The notes: a model not told the origin generated them from the letters alone. A stretch of DNA of 32,494 bases from an uncultured Erysipelotrichaceae bacterium (GCA_948442015.1 CAOJRP010000001.1:93617-126110), one strand, 5' to 3'; numbered from the stretch's first letter, positions 16,054 through 23,045 are shown. Numbers and translations are program-made.

Positions 16054-18951
16054 CTAAATATTTGTAACGCTTGAAATAACTATTTGGTATTTATCCATCC
16101 TTCTTGTTACTTGCCCAGTAATTTCATATAATTTATTTTTTTCTAATAAAGATAAAAACTGTTTTCTTTTTGGGAAAATGACATAAGTCATACTACCTGT
16201 TTCATCACTTGCTTCAACAAAAGCCATTTCTTCCCCATTTTTGGTTTTAATCTTATAAATACTATTTATTATAACAATAGTTTTAATATATTTGTCAAAA
16301 AATTTTGTGGCATTTTCTAGTTTTATAATATCATTACCACTATACTTACTAGCAGGATGATTACTAACATAGAAACCATAAGAATCTAGCTCATTAGTCA
16401 TTAAAATACTTTCTTCTTCCTCTTCATGATATTCCATTGTTGGTTTCATGATTAAAGACTCATCTAAGTTTTCTCTTAACTCAGCATAGTTAATAGCACT
16501 ATCAATATTAGCTTTTAATGTCGCATGGTTTTCTTTAAAAGAGGTAAATACGGAGGCATCAATTAAATATTCTAGGGTTCTTCTATTAATACATTTACCA
16601 TAAGTTCTCGCTACAAAATCAAAGAAGTCTTTATATTCCCCATTCTCTTCTCTTTCTTTGATAATCCCATCAGCTGCTACTGTCCCAACATTTTTTATAA
16701 TAGATAAAGGCAATAATAAATTGTTATCTTTAATTAAATATTTATTAATACTTTTATTAATATCTGGTTTATAAATACGAATATTATTCTTTCTTGCCTC
16801 TTTAATATAATCTCTTGTCTTAATTTCTGAACCGATATTCATATTAAGAAGATTAGCCACAAAATAGATAGGATAATGACTCTTTAAATATCCCATTTGA
16901 TAACCGATTAAGGCATATGAAACGGAATGAGCTTTATTAAAGCCAAAGTCGGCAAATTTCAAAACTAAGTCATAAACTTCTTCAGCTTTAACTTTTTCAT
17001 AACCTTTATTTATAGCTCGAGAAACAAACTTTTCTCTCTCACCTTCCATGACTTCTTTTTTCTTCTTACTCATTGCTCGTCTTATATTATCAGCTTCGGC
17101 AAAAGAATAATCACCCATTACAACTAGAACTTCCATAATTTGTTCTTGATAAATCATAATTCCATACGTATCTTTTAAAATACTTTCTAATTCTTTAACA
17201 GGATAAGTTATTTTTTGTCTTCCAACTTTCCTTGCAATAAAGTTATCAATATTGGACATTGGACCAGGTCGAAATAAAGCTACTGCAGCTACTAAATCGC
17301 TAAATTTCTGGACTTTTAATTTTCTTAAAAAGTTTTTCATTCCTTTACTTTCATATTGAAAAATTCCTTCTGTATCAACTCTATTAAATAAAGCTAGAGT
17401 CTTTTTATCATCTAAAGGAATGGTATTAAGGTCGATTTCATCCTTAGTATTCTCTTTAATTAATTCTAAAACTTCTTTAATAATTGTTAGATTTTTTAAA
17501 GCTAAGAAGTCCATTTTCAAAAGTCCAAGAGTTTCTAAATAATCCATAACAATACCAGTCTCTATATTTCCTTCATTAATACTTATAGGAATAATTTCAT
17601 CTAAATCTAAAGAAGAGATAACCACACCTGCAGCATGAGTACTTGTCTGTCTTTTTAAGCCCTCTAGTTTTAAACTTACTTTATAGACTTTTTGAAGTTC
17701 CCTGCTATGAGAAAGAAGTTCTTTAACTTTTGGTAATAAGTAATTAGTCTTTAAATCATCTTTGGCAACAAAGAAAGATGCTAATCTATCTGTTAAAGTG
17801 GGATTTACTCCTAAAACTTTGCCAACATCTTTAACTACTTGTCTGCTACTTAAATTACTAAATGTTAAAATATTTGCAACTCTTCTTTTGCCATATCTAT
17901 TTCGGACATAGTCAATTACTTCTTCTCTTCTTGTAAACTCAAAATCTAAATCTATATCAGGCATCGTAATTCGCTCAGGATTTAAGAAACGTTCAAATAA
18001 CAAATCATATTTTAAAGGGTCGATATTCGTAATTCCTAAAACGTAACTAACAAGCGATCCCGCAGCACTACCTCTTCCCGGTCCTACAACTATCCCATTT
18101 TTCTTGGCAAATTTCACATAGTCGTAAACAATTAAGAAGTAATCAACAAAACCCATATTTTTAATCACTGATAGTTCATATTTTAATCTTGTAACATATT
18201 CCTCTTTTAAATTATTATTTAATCTTTTTACTAGTCCTTTTTTAGCAAGAGTTACTAAATAATTATAGGAGTCTTCTATTTTAGCATCATAATGTGGAAT
18301 AAATCTTTCATTAGTTGGTATTTCAACATTTAAAAGTTTAACTACTTCTTCCACTGTTTTAGCATCATTTTCTAAAACATTAAGATAGTAATTTTTTTCA
18401 TAGTTACCTAATGGACACTCTAAATTATCTATACGATGTAAGTAATCAATGTATTTAGTATCCTCACTTGTAAAACTAAGAATTATATTAATAAAAACTA
18501 AATTTTTTGTAATAACTTGGGCATTATTTTTTTCAAAATCACTATTATATCCAAGATAAACGTCCCCAAAAATATTTTTTATTTCCTCATAAAAAATATA
18601 GGATTCAAAAGGAAGAATACATAAAATTTCGCTATTATGTTCTTTTAAATCCATAATAGTTAATCCTCTTTCTTCTATGACACTATTTATTTTTAATAAG
18701 CTTTTGTAGCCTTCATAATTTTTCGCATATAAGTAAAGATGTTTTTGATTTATAAGAACATCAAGTCCAATAATGGGTTTTATATCATTATCTTTACAAT
18801 TAAAGTAAAAATCCATTACGCCATATAAGCGGTTATCTAAAATGCCACAAGCAGTAATTTTATGTTCTTTCAAAAAAGGAATTAAATCTTTAACTTTGAT
18901 TAAACTTTGGAGTAGAGAATTATCCGTTTTAATACCTAATGGAATATACAT
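16054..18951 (-). CDS. dnaE: DNA polymerase III alpha subunit DnaE
   Basis: 965 residues, shorter than B. subtilis DnaE (about 1115) and closer to Mollicutes forms. In Firmicutes with PolC, DnaE extends primers before handing over to PolC. The N-terminal PHP domain is degenerate: the usual HxH near residue 5 reads IPLGIKTDNSLL, so metal-dependent activity is unlikely. Polymerase motifs are intact: GPGRGSAAGSLVSYVLGI (290-307), catalytic PDIDLDFE (331-338, Asp332 and Asp334), STHAAGVVIS, and Asp481 in LLKMDFLALKNL. A helix-hairpin-helix region and a C-terminal OB fold (TIVIINSIYKIKTKNGEEMA) follow. GGTGGTG precedes the ATG. polC follows 14 bases later, so both replicative polymerases are probably one transcript. 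Confidence 0.95.
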   Translation of the reverse strand: MYIPLGIKTDNSLLQSLIKVKDLIPFLKEHKITACGILDNRLYGVMDFYFNCKDNDIKPIIGLDVLINQKHLYLYAKNYEGYKSLLKINSVIEERGLTIMDLKEHNSEILCILPFESYIFYEEIKNIFGDVYLGYNSDFEKNNAQVITKNLVFINIILSFTSEDTKYIDYLHRIDNLECPLGNYEKNYYLNVLENDAKTVEEVVKLLNVEIPTNERFIPHYDAKIEDSYNYLVTLAKKGLVKRLNNNLKEEYVTRLKYELSVIKNMGFVDYFLIVYDYVKFAKKNGIVVGPGRGSAAGSLVSYVLGITNIDPLKYDLLFERFLNPERITMPDIDLDFEFTRREEVIDYVRNRYGKRRVANILTFSNLSSRQVVKDVGKVLGVNPTLTDRLASFFVAKDDLKTNYLLPKVKELLSHSRELQKVYKVSLKLEGLKRQTSTHAAGVVISSLDLDEIIPISINEGNIETGIVMDYLETLGLLKMDFLALKNLTIIKEVLELIKENTKDEIDLNTIPLDDKKTLALFNRVDTEGIFQYESKGMKNFLRKLKVQKFSDLVAAVALFRPGPMSNIDNFIARKVGRQKITYPVKELESILKDTYGIMIYQEQIMEVLVVMGDYSFAEADNIRRAMSKKKKEVMEGEREKFVSRAINKGYEKVKAEEVYDLVLKFADFGFNKAHSVSYALIGYQMGYLKSHYPIYFVANLLNMNIGSEIKTRDYIKEARKNNIRIYKPDINKSINKYLIKDNNLLLPLSIIKNVGTVAADGIIKEREENGEYKDFFDFVARTYGKCINRRTLEYLIDASVFTSFKENHATLKANIDSAINYAELRENLDESLIMKPTMEYHEEEEESILMTNELDSYGFYVSNHPASKYSGNDIIKLENATKFFDKYIKTIVIINSIYKIKTKNGEEMAFVEASDETGSMTYVIFPKRKQFLSLLEKNKLYEITGQVTRRMDKYQIVISSVTNI

Positions 18952-18975
18952 AACATCACCACCCTTAATAATTAA

Positions 18976-18984
18976 ATTATAGCA
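18976..18984 (-). promoter_or_regulatory. Extended -10 promoter of dnaE-polC
   Basis: The minus strand has TGC followed by a perfect TATAAT (18981-18976), with no convincing -35 box. It lies 25 bases upstream of the dnaE ATG and is divergent from the rpmB promoter. Confidence 0.55.
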
Positions 18985-19012
18985 CGTTTTAGTGATATTT
19001 AGTGCATTTTAT

Positions 19013-19041
19013 TTGACTTTGCGACTATAATATGATAAAGT
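19013..19041 (+). promoter_or_regulatory. Candidate promoter of rpmB
   Basis: TTGACT (19013-19018), a 17-base spacer and TAAAGT (19036-19041) preceded by an extended TGA. The two boxes carry an inverted repeat, TGACTTT (19014-19020) and AAAGTCA (19036-19042). A TATAAT at 19026-19031 lacks a usable -35 and may be an alternative. Confidence 0.5.
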
Positions 19042-19075
19042 CATTAAAGAAGTTTACAAAGAGGAGGCAAAAATA

Positions 19076-19246
19076 ATGGCAAAAAAAGTTACAACAAAAA
19101 AACCTTTACACGGAAATAGAAGAAGTCATGCCCTTAATGCTACAAAACATGCGCAAAAACCAAATTTACAAAAGAAAACTATTGATGGAGTAAAAGTGGT
19201 TATTAGTGCTAGAGAAGCTAGGACAATGGCTAAAGAAGCTAAATAG
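19076..19246 (+). CDS. rpmB: 50S ribosomal protein L28
   Basis: 56 residues, small and very basic. It begins MAKKVTTKKPLHGNRRSHAL, followed by NATKHAQKPNLQ and VVISAREARTMAKEAK, matching the L28 pattern GN..SHA.N.TK...PNLQ and the final helix. The N-terminal cysteine pair of zinc-binding L28 forms is missing, so this is the zinc-independent type. A strong GAGGAGG lies about 9 bases before the ATG. It stands alone between its own promoter and terminator. Confidence 0.92.
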   Translation: MAKKVTTKKPLHGNRRSHALNATKHAQKPNLQKKTIDGVKVVISAREARTMAKEAK

Positions 19247-19254
19247 TTAAATTT

Positions 19255-19276
19255 ACTACTTATTAGTAGTTTTTTT
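19255..19276 (+). terminator. Terminator of rpmB
   Basis: ACTACT (19255-19260) and AGTAGT (19265-19270) form a stem around TATT, followed by a run of T to 19276. Confidence 0.85.
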
Positions 19277-19323
19277 GTTATTAAATTTTAAAGAACCTAT
19301 TTTTTTCAAATCAAAAATTAAAG

Positions 19324-19794
19324 TCATTTATTTTTTGAATCTAAATAAATGACTTTCTTCTCATATTTTTTTATTAAATTTAGCTTTTTTTCTTCTTTTT
19401 TAAAATATGAATTAGCAATTTTAAAGAAATCAAAGAGTTGTGCATAAGTAGGAGGATAATTATAACTTTCAATTCCTCTTCGTTGATTTAGCCATCGCTT
19501 AATAATTCTTTTAATTATTTGAAATTTAGAAAATTTTAAATAATATATTTTATCGCTTAACTCCAGACCTCTTATAAATTTAGAACGACCAACATCTTCA
19601 ATTATCCAGTCATCTTTAATTAAAATATTGTTAAAATCACTTAATATATCATTGTCAGAATTTCGTTGGTGATTATTTTTGTCATCAAAAACTAATAAAT
19701 CCAACTCAAAGTATTCAATATTATATTTTTCACTTAATTTTTTTGCTAATGTTGTTTTTCCCGATGCTGGAGGACCAATTATATATATTTTCAT
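19324..19794 (-). CDS. P-loop kinase, adenylate-kinase-like (FlaR/topology-modulation type)
   Basis: 156 residues. The Walker A motif GPPASGKT (7-14) follows the first strand MKIYII; YFELDLLVFD and DDWIIEDVGR give the acceptor-side and second-strand regions, and KRIIKRWLNQRRG is a lid-like basic segment. This pattern fits the group of small NTPases annotated as adenylate kinase, FlaR or DNA topology modulation protein. The substrate is unknown. AGGG lies upstream of the ATG. It faces rpmB tail to tail and lies downstream of the unrecognised paralog at 19863-20561. Confidence 0.75.
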   Translation of the reverse strand: MKIYIIGPPASGKTTLAKKLSEKYNIEYFELDLLVFDDKNNHQRNSDNDILSDFNNILIKDDWIIEDVGRSKFIRGLELSDKIYYLKFSKFQIIKRIIKRWLNQRRGIESYNYPPTYAQLFDFFKIANSYFKKEEKKLNLIKKYEKKVIYLDSKNK

Positions 19795-19862
19795 TGTTTT
19801 CCCTACTTTATTTTTTATTTATAAAATTGTTTTAAGCAAAAAAAGACTTTTTAAGCCTATGA

Positions 19863-20561
19863 TTATTTTTTTATTAGTTGCATAGGTATATCATAACTAC
19901 TTATTTCTTCTTCGGAAGGTAGTTTCTCGCCATTAAAGCCAAAGTCTTTAATTTCAACTTGTCTAATTGAATATTCATCTTCAGTATTCTCAATACTTAA
20001 AGAGAATGTAGCTTCTTCTCTATTTTGTCTATATAGAATTTTACTAAAACTAACACTAAACAATTTATCTTCCAATTCTTCTTCAAAAACTTCAACGATT
20101 TTATTATCCGTATATTTTTTTTGAATTCTAATTATTTGTCCATCTTTGTTTCGATAAACTCCACAATAATTTTCATAATCAAAAAAATCAACAAATGCTA
20201 TATCTGAGACTTTTAAATCTTCTAACCTTCTTGCATTTTCCAAATACAAATCTATAAGAGCATTATTTTCTTGTAAACTAGTTAATTCTGTTAAAACATT
20301 TTTATCTGTAAAACGAAGTCTTCTCATATCTTTTTTATGTTCTCTTATGTATTTAACTATGTCTCTATTTCTTCTATTTATTTTGATTAAATCATTTCTT
20401 CCCAAAAATATTGAGTTCCTTAATAAAGTATTTTTATCAGAATAAAAATCATCAATATCTTTAAAAAATTCTAAAGCAGGTTCGACTCCTTCCTTTTTAA
20501 CATATTCAAATAAGCATCTATAAGCTGAACTTTCTAATTCTGGATTTGTTTTTAATTCCAT
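19863..20561 (-). CDS. Unrecognised protein, paralog of the gene at 23046-23756
   Basis: 232 residues, soluble, charged. I do not recognise the family. It begins with ELESSAYRCLFEYVKKEGVEP, has a central LIDLYLENARRLEDLKVSDI followed by FVDFFDYENYCGVYRNKDG, and ends RQVEIKDFGFNGEKLPSEEE then SYDIPMQLIKK. Each of these blocks recurs in order in the gene at 23046-23756, so the two are clear paralogs and the family is real. A conserved N-terminal helix, a middle helix and a beta-rich C-terminal half are suggested. It has its own strong promoter and an AGGAGG site. No membrane segment or signal peptide. Confidence 0.7.
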   Translation of the reverse strand: MELKTNPELESSAYRCLFEYVKKEGVEPALEFFKDIDDFYSDKNTLLRNSIFLGRNDLIKINRRNRDIVKYIREHKKDMRRLRFTDKNVLTELTSLQENNALIDLYLENARRLEDLKVSDIAFVDFFDYENYCGVYRNKDGQIIRIQKKYTDNKIVEVFEEELEDKLFSVSFSKILYRQNREEATFSLSIENTEDEYSIRQVEIKDFGFNGEKLPSEEEISSYDIPMQLIKK

Positions 20562-20582
20562 TTTCCTAAACCTCCTAAATCA

Positions 20583-20611
20583 ATAATAGCAAATTTTTAA
20601 AATATGTACAA
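20583..20611 (-). promoter_or_regulatory. Promoter of the paralog gene at 19863-20561
   Basis: TTGTAC (20611-20606), a 17-base spacer and TATTAT (20588-20583) with an extended TGC before the -10. It lies just upstream of the AGGAGG site. Confidence 0.7.
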
Positions 20612-20697
20612 TGTTTTAAAATTAATTGTTCGCTTGTTTTCATAATTAAGATATGCAAGTATTTCTATAGGAATACTTAGTTATTTTAGGTACTATT

Positions 20698-20724
20698 CTC
20701 CTTTACTTTTAAAAGTGGAAGGAG
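20698..20724 (+). promoter_or_regulatory. Hairpin hiding the ribosome binding site of the small peptide
   Basis: CTCCTT(t)ACTT (20698-20708) pairs with AAGT(gg)AAGGAG (20713-20724) around TTAA. The right arm contains most of the AAGGAGGTG ribosome binding site (20719-20727), so translation should be blocked in this fold. Confidence 0.75.
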
Positions 20725-20732
20725 GTGATTTT

Positions 20733-20825
20733 ATGAGAAATAGAGAAAGAACTCTTTATACTATCATAATACTCCTTATTATTGTGATTTTAATCATTCT
20801 AATAAAAATAGTACCAACTATATAA
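20733..20825 (+). CDS. Small hydrophobic peptide, candidate type I toxin
   Basis: 30 codons. A charged head (MRNRERT) is followed by one uninterrupted hydrophobic helix (LYTIIILLIIVILIILI) and a short tail KIVPTI, long enough to span the membrane once. An almost perfect AAGGAGGTG lies 5 bases before the ATG, but is caught in a hairpin. A convergent antisense RNA with its own promoter and terminator covers the 3' end, and the transcript ends are complementary. Together these match type I toxins such as TxpA or BsrG in layout, though the sequence resembles none I know. It lies between the convergently facing rpoZ and the divergent gene at 19863-20561. No clear promoter was found; transcription would start near 20660. 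Confidence 0.7.
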   Translation: MRNRERTLYTIIILLIIVILIILIKIVPTI

Positions 20826-20835
20826 GTCGGTACTA
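20804..20835 (-). terminator. Terminator of the antisense RNA
   Basis: On the minus strand TAGTACCGAC (20835-20826) and GTTGGTACTA (20818-20809) pair over 10 bases with one G-U around TTATATA, then five T (20808-20804). On the plus strand no T run follows, so it works only for the antisense direction. Confidence 0.8.
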
Positions 20836-20884
20836 GACAAAATTATTTTGGAATAGTACCTAACTCGCAAAAACTAGGTATTCC
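20804..20884 (-). ncRNA. Candidate antisense antitoxin RNA
   Basis: A transcript from the promoter at 20920-20891 would start near 20884 and end at the terminator at 20835-20804, about 80 bases long. It is complementary to the whole 3' untranslated region and the last seven or so codons of the small peptide gene. It has two hairpins: one from GGAAT/ATTCC arms (20884-20850) and the terminator. The convergent 3' overlap matches B. subtilis RatA and SR4. Confidence 0.65.
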
Positions 20885-20890
20885 TTTTTT
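20850..20890 (+). terminator. Terminator of the small peptide mRNA
   Basis: GGAAT(agt)ACCTA (20850-20862) pairs with TAGGTATTCC (20875-20884), followed by six T (20885-20890). Confidence 0.8.
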
Positions 20891-20920
20891 ATTGTATTCA
20901 AGTTTCCTTGACATATTCAA
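20891..20920 (-). promoter_or_regulatory. Promoter of the antisense RNA
   Basis: TTGAAT (20920-20915), an 18-base spacer and TACAAT (20896-20891) on the minus strand. It lies after the rpoZ terminator, so the antisense RNA is made separately. Confidence 0.65.
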
Positions 20921-20928
20921 TATATCAC

Positions 20929-20956
20929 AAAAAAAGGCTTTTTACAAGGCCCTTTT
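20929..20956 (-). terminator. Terminator of rpoZ
   Basis: AAAAGG(G)C (20956-20949) pairs with GCCTTTT (20938-20932) around a 10-base loop, with further T to 20929. Confidence 0.75.
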
Positions 20957-20964
20957 ATTCAGCA

Positions 20965-21162
20965 CTATTGCTTTATAACAATTAGACCTTTTTCTAATTC
21001 TTCTAATGCTCTTCCTATCTCTTTTTTATTATTGTATTCTTCTTCTTTTAATTGATAATGTTTATTCTCAAGCATTCCTTTACTTCTTCTTGAAGCAATA
21101 TGAACTAGCTTATACTTAGAATCAACAATATTTAAAAGTTTATCAATTGATGGAAATAACAT
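20965..21162 (-). CDS. rpoZ: DNA-directed RNA polymerase omega subunit
   Basis: 65 residues, the usual size in Firmicutes. MLFPSIDKLLNIVDSKYKLV then HIASRRSKGM and KKEIGRALEELEKGLIVI is the omega pattern. It helps RNA polymerase assembly by holding the beta-prime subunit. ATG 21162 has AAGGACG about 9-10 bases upstream; a GTG at 21171 overlaps that site and is unlikely. In many Firmicutes rpoZ follows gmk; here no gmk is present upstream and the gene stands alone. Confidence 0.92.
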   Translation of the reverse strand: MLFPSIDKLLNIVDSKYKLVHIASRRSKGMLENKHYQLKEEEYNNKKEIGRALEELEKGLIVIKQ

Positions 21163-21249
21163 ATTAATCACGTCCTTACAATAATAATATACTATATATT
21201 TACTATATTTATAAAGGCTTTACTGTTATTTTGACACCAATTTGACAAT

Positions 21250-21621
21250 TTATTGATTGATTATCTCTGCTGTTATTTCTTCTCCATACATTATTTTTAT
21301 ATTAACATCTTTCATACTAACACCTGTACGAACATCTAAGTAATCGACGTTTTTGTCATCTCCAGTATTAGACATTAAGTAACCTTTGTCTATTAGGTCA
21401 TAAACCGAAATAATTTTTTCTTGTTCTTCAGGAGTTCTTTCTAAAACTTTACCATATTCAATAGCTTGACGTAATATTATTGCCTCTTGATTTTCTTCAT
21501 ATATTTCGGAAGTATTATCTTTAAAAGCATAGGTAGTATTACTTATAACAACAAAAGCAACTATACCTAAGACTCCAATAACAACTAATAATTCAATTAA
21601 AGTATATCCATTTTTTTTCAT
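21250..21621 (-). CDS. Type IV prepilin-like protein (ComGC-like N-terminus)
   Basis: 123 residues. A short basic leader MKKNG is followed by YTLIELLVVIGVLGIVAFVV, the class III prepilin signal: cleavage after Gly5, methylated Tyr6 instead of the usual Phe, and the conserved Glu at +5. The C-terminal domain is small, acidic, without cysteines. Such proteins form type II secretion, competence or type IV pilus-like fibres and need a prepilin peptidase and an assembly ATPase, none of which is in this window. It lies between rpoZ and the fic gene, outside any pilus cluster. Confidence 0.85.
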   Translation of the reverse strand: MKKNGYTLIELLVVIGVLGIVAFVVISNTTYAFKDNTSEIYEENQEAIILRQAIEYGKVLERTPEEQEKIISVYDLIDKGYLMSNTGDDKNVDYLDVRTGVSMKDVNIKIMYGEEITAEIINQ

Positions 21622-21675
21622 GTTACCACCTATAAGAATTATAGCATAAGAATTATAATATTGTTAAAAAATTTA

Positions 21676-22338
21676 CTAATCTTCAACAATTTTCTTTATA
21701 TCAATAGAGCAATATAATTCTATATACTTTTTTCTTTCTTTATCATTTAAAAAATGACTATTACTTTTAAACATATTTCTTAATTTCTCATAATTACCAT
21801 TAATACTATCATGACTAGCTATAATCATATCTTTTTTAGAGACACTCGTTAAATCTAAATAAACACCATTTATTTTAGCTAACATTTCTATAAATACTCT
21901 TTGACTACGACCATTACCTTCACGAAAAGGATGTAGTGCATTAATATCAGCAAATAATTCTACTAGTTTTTCTAAGGTAGTTTCATTATCATATTCTATA
22001 AAATATTTTTCTTCTTTTAATTTATAAAATATTTCTTTAGCATAATTTTCAATATAATCACTTAAACAAAATAAATCTTGCTTGGAAATATTACAATTTC
22101 TTATATCTCCAGCCCATATATAAATATCTTGAAACAAATATTTATGAATAGATTTTAAATATTCAAAATCAAAATTTCCCTTTAAAGGATTATCATTAAA
22201 AGCAGCAATTCTTAATGAAACTAAAAATCTTTCAGCATTAAATAAATCTTCAACATTTGGAATATTAAGTTTATTAATAAGTACATCTGTGCCTTTGTAA
22301 CAATAATTAGCAGTTTTTTCATAGTTATATTTATCCAT
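21676..22338 (-). CDS. fic: Fic family protein, probable AMP-transferase toxin
   Basis: 220 residues. The full active-site motif HPFREGNGRSQR lies at 136-147 (catalytic His136, metal-binding Glu140, phosphate-binding Arg144 and Arg147). The upstream FEYLKSIHKYLFQDIYIWAG and DIRNCNISKQ form the usual Fic core and target-docking flap. Proteins of this type transfer AMP from ATP to a hydroxyl group of target proteins, for example gyrase ParE/GyrB in the FicT/VbhT group. No inhibitory helix motif is seen within this protein; the inhibitor is the small upstream gene, which overlaps by 8 bases. All key residues are intact, so it is probably active. Confidence 0.92.
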   Translation of the reverse strand: MDKYNYEKTANYCYKGTDVLINKLNIPNVEDLFNAERFLVSLRIAAFNDNPLKGNFDFEYLKSIHKYLFQDIYIWAGDIRNCNISKQDLFCLSDYIENYAKEIFYKLKEEKYFIEYDNETTLEKLVELFADINALHPFREGNGRSQRVFIEMLAKINGVYLDLTSVSKKDMIIASHDSINGNYEKLRNMFKSNSHFLNDKERKKYIELYCSIDIKKIVED

Positions 22339-22525
22339 AAATTTTCCTATATTTTTCTAATATTTTTTCTCTTTCTTTTTCATAAGTAGTTTTTCCAGTT
22401 ATGCAATCATATAAAGTTTTTTTTATTTCATCAGTTAATGGCATTCCTTCCTGAGACATAGCACCATTAACTTGTCTAATTTTTTCTTGGATTTCTTCTT
22501 CAGTTAATTTTTGATTTTTATTCAT
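22331..22525 (-). CDS. Fic antitoxin, VbhA-like
   Basis: 64 residues, helical. The central segment VNGAMSQEGMPLTDEIKKTL matches the antitoxin helix of class I Fic pairs, in which Glu of an (S/T)xxxE(G/N) motif blocks the gamma-phosphate site. Here Glu26-Gly27 are kept, but the residue four before Glu is Ala22 rather than Ser or Thr. The C-terminal half (TTYEKEREKILEKYRKIYG) fits the typical wrapping helix. The toxin gene starts inside its last codons, so antitoxin is made first and translation is coupled. Confidence 0.82.
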   Translation of the reverse strand: MNKNQKLTEEEIQEKIRQVNGAMSQEGMPLTDEIKKTLYDCITGKTTYEKEREKILEKYRKIYG

Positions 22526-22559
22526 AAAATCACTTTCTTTCTAAAGTTTCGTTACATTT

Positions 22560-22568
22560 ATTTTACCA
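22560..22568 (-). promoter_or_regulatory. Candidate extended -10 promoter of the Fic pair
   Basis: TGG followed by TAAAAT (22565-22560) on the minus strand, 35 bases before the antitoxin ATG; the -35 is weak. The stretch 22526-22620 holds nothing else I can support. Confidence 0.35.
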
Positions 22569-22620
22569 CTAAACCCACTTTTAATCACTATTTAAAAGCA
22601 TATTTTTGCCACCAAATTTA

Positions 22621-22642
22621 AAAAATCTCATCCGAGATTTTT
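22621..22642 (-). terminator. Terminator of the CotD-like gene
   Basis: AAAAATCTC and GAGATTTTT form a 9-base stem around GGAT on the minus strand, with T residues at the end. The stop codon of the coat gene lies at its 5' edge. The symmetric A/T runs could make it work in both directions. Confidence 0.8.
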
Positions 22643-22979
22643 ATAAACAACATTTATTGTCATATACATTTGATATTTCAGTTTCTTCACAAGCTGTGAA
22701 GCAAGGACTATAAGTATGATGATAAATTTGATGATTAATTATTCTAGTATTAACTGGAACAATATGAGGTACTTCTATAACTGTTTGTCTATGACATACT
22801 CTCTCTTGAGGACATTCATAAACTGGAGGACATGCTGCTGCTTGTGCAGGGCAACACATGTTCATATCAGCCTCACCCATTGGCATTACACCTGGCATTG
22901 CACTTTCCATACTCATAGAAGTAGTTTGTTCATAATTCATACTTGGTCTTTCATAACATCTATTGTTTCTTAATAACAT
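22641..22979 (-). CDS. Cysteine-rich protein resembling spore coat protein CotD
   Basis: 112 residues. The N-terminal half is Met-rich (MSMESAMPGVMPMGEADMNM), followed by cysteine clusters (MCCPAQAAACPP, YECPQERVC). The second half, VIEVPHIVPVNTRIINHQIY then HHTYSPCFT and the terminal NKCC, recalls the VPHIHPxHTTxVNH pattern and CC end of CotD. There is no signal peptide. Coat proteins of this kind are laid down on the outer spore layers and crosslinked. A sigma-K-type promoter lies directly upstream, supporting a late mother-cell role. GGGAG lies 10 bases before the ATG. The similarity is by eye and the Met-rich part is unusual. Confidence 0.6.
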   Translation of the reverse strand: MLLRNNRCYERPSMNYEQTTSMSMESAMPGVMPMGEADMNMCCPAQAAACPPVYECPQERVCHRQTVIEVPHIVPVNTRIINHQIYHHTYSPCFTACEETEISNVYDNKCCL

Positions 22980-23004
22980 AAATAAATTACTCCCTTTCTT
23001 AATT

Positions 23005-23031
23005 TATTGTATGTTACTTGGAAAATCTTGT
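23005..23031 (-). promoter_or_regulatory. Sigma-K-type promoter of the CotD-like gene
   Basis: The minus strand reads AC (23031-23030), 16 bases, then CATACAATA (23013-23005), matching the sigma-K consensus AC-16-CATAnnnTA. The -10 also fits sigma-E (CATACAnT). No sigma-A -35 is present at the right spacing. Confidence 0.6.
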
Positions 23032-23045
23032 TTAGGCGCTTTAAA

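Larger units (their letters stand above)
20670..20884. repeat. Nested inverted arms enclosing the small peptide gene
   Basis: GGAATACTTAGTT (20670-20682) pairs with AACTAGGTATTCC (20872-20884) with one G-U, and AGGTACTATTC (20688-20698) pairs with GAATAGTACCT (20851-20861). The two ends of one transcript could thus fold together. Each arm can also fold on itself (GAAT..TAGGT), so two exclusive structures are possible. The pattern resembles the 5'-3' closure of type I toxin mRNAs; a terminal-inverted-repeat mobile element is the alternative. Confidence 0.7.

Noticed and set aside
19800..19862. Terminator after the paralog gene at 19863-20561
   Set aside because: A T run and short complementary bases exist, but the stem is too short and mismatched to call.
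20670..20884. Miniature inverted-repeat transposable element
   Set aside because: The arms are explained by RNA pairing and a terminator, and no clear target-site duplication flanks them; not fully excluded without a genome-wide copy search.
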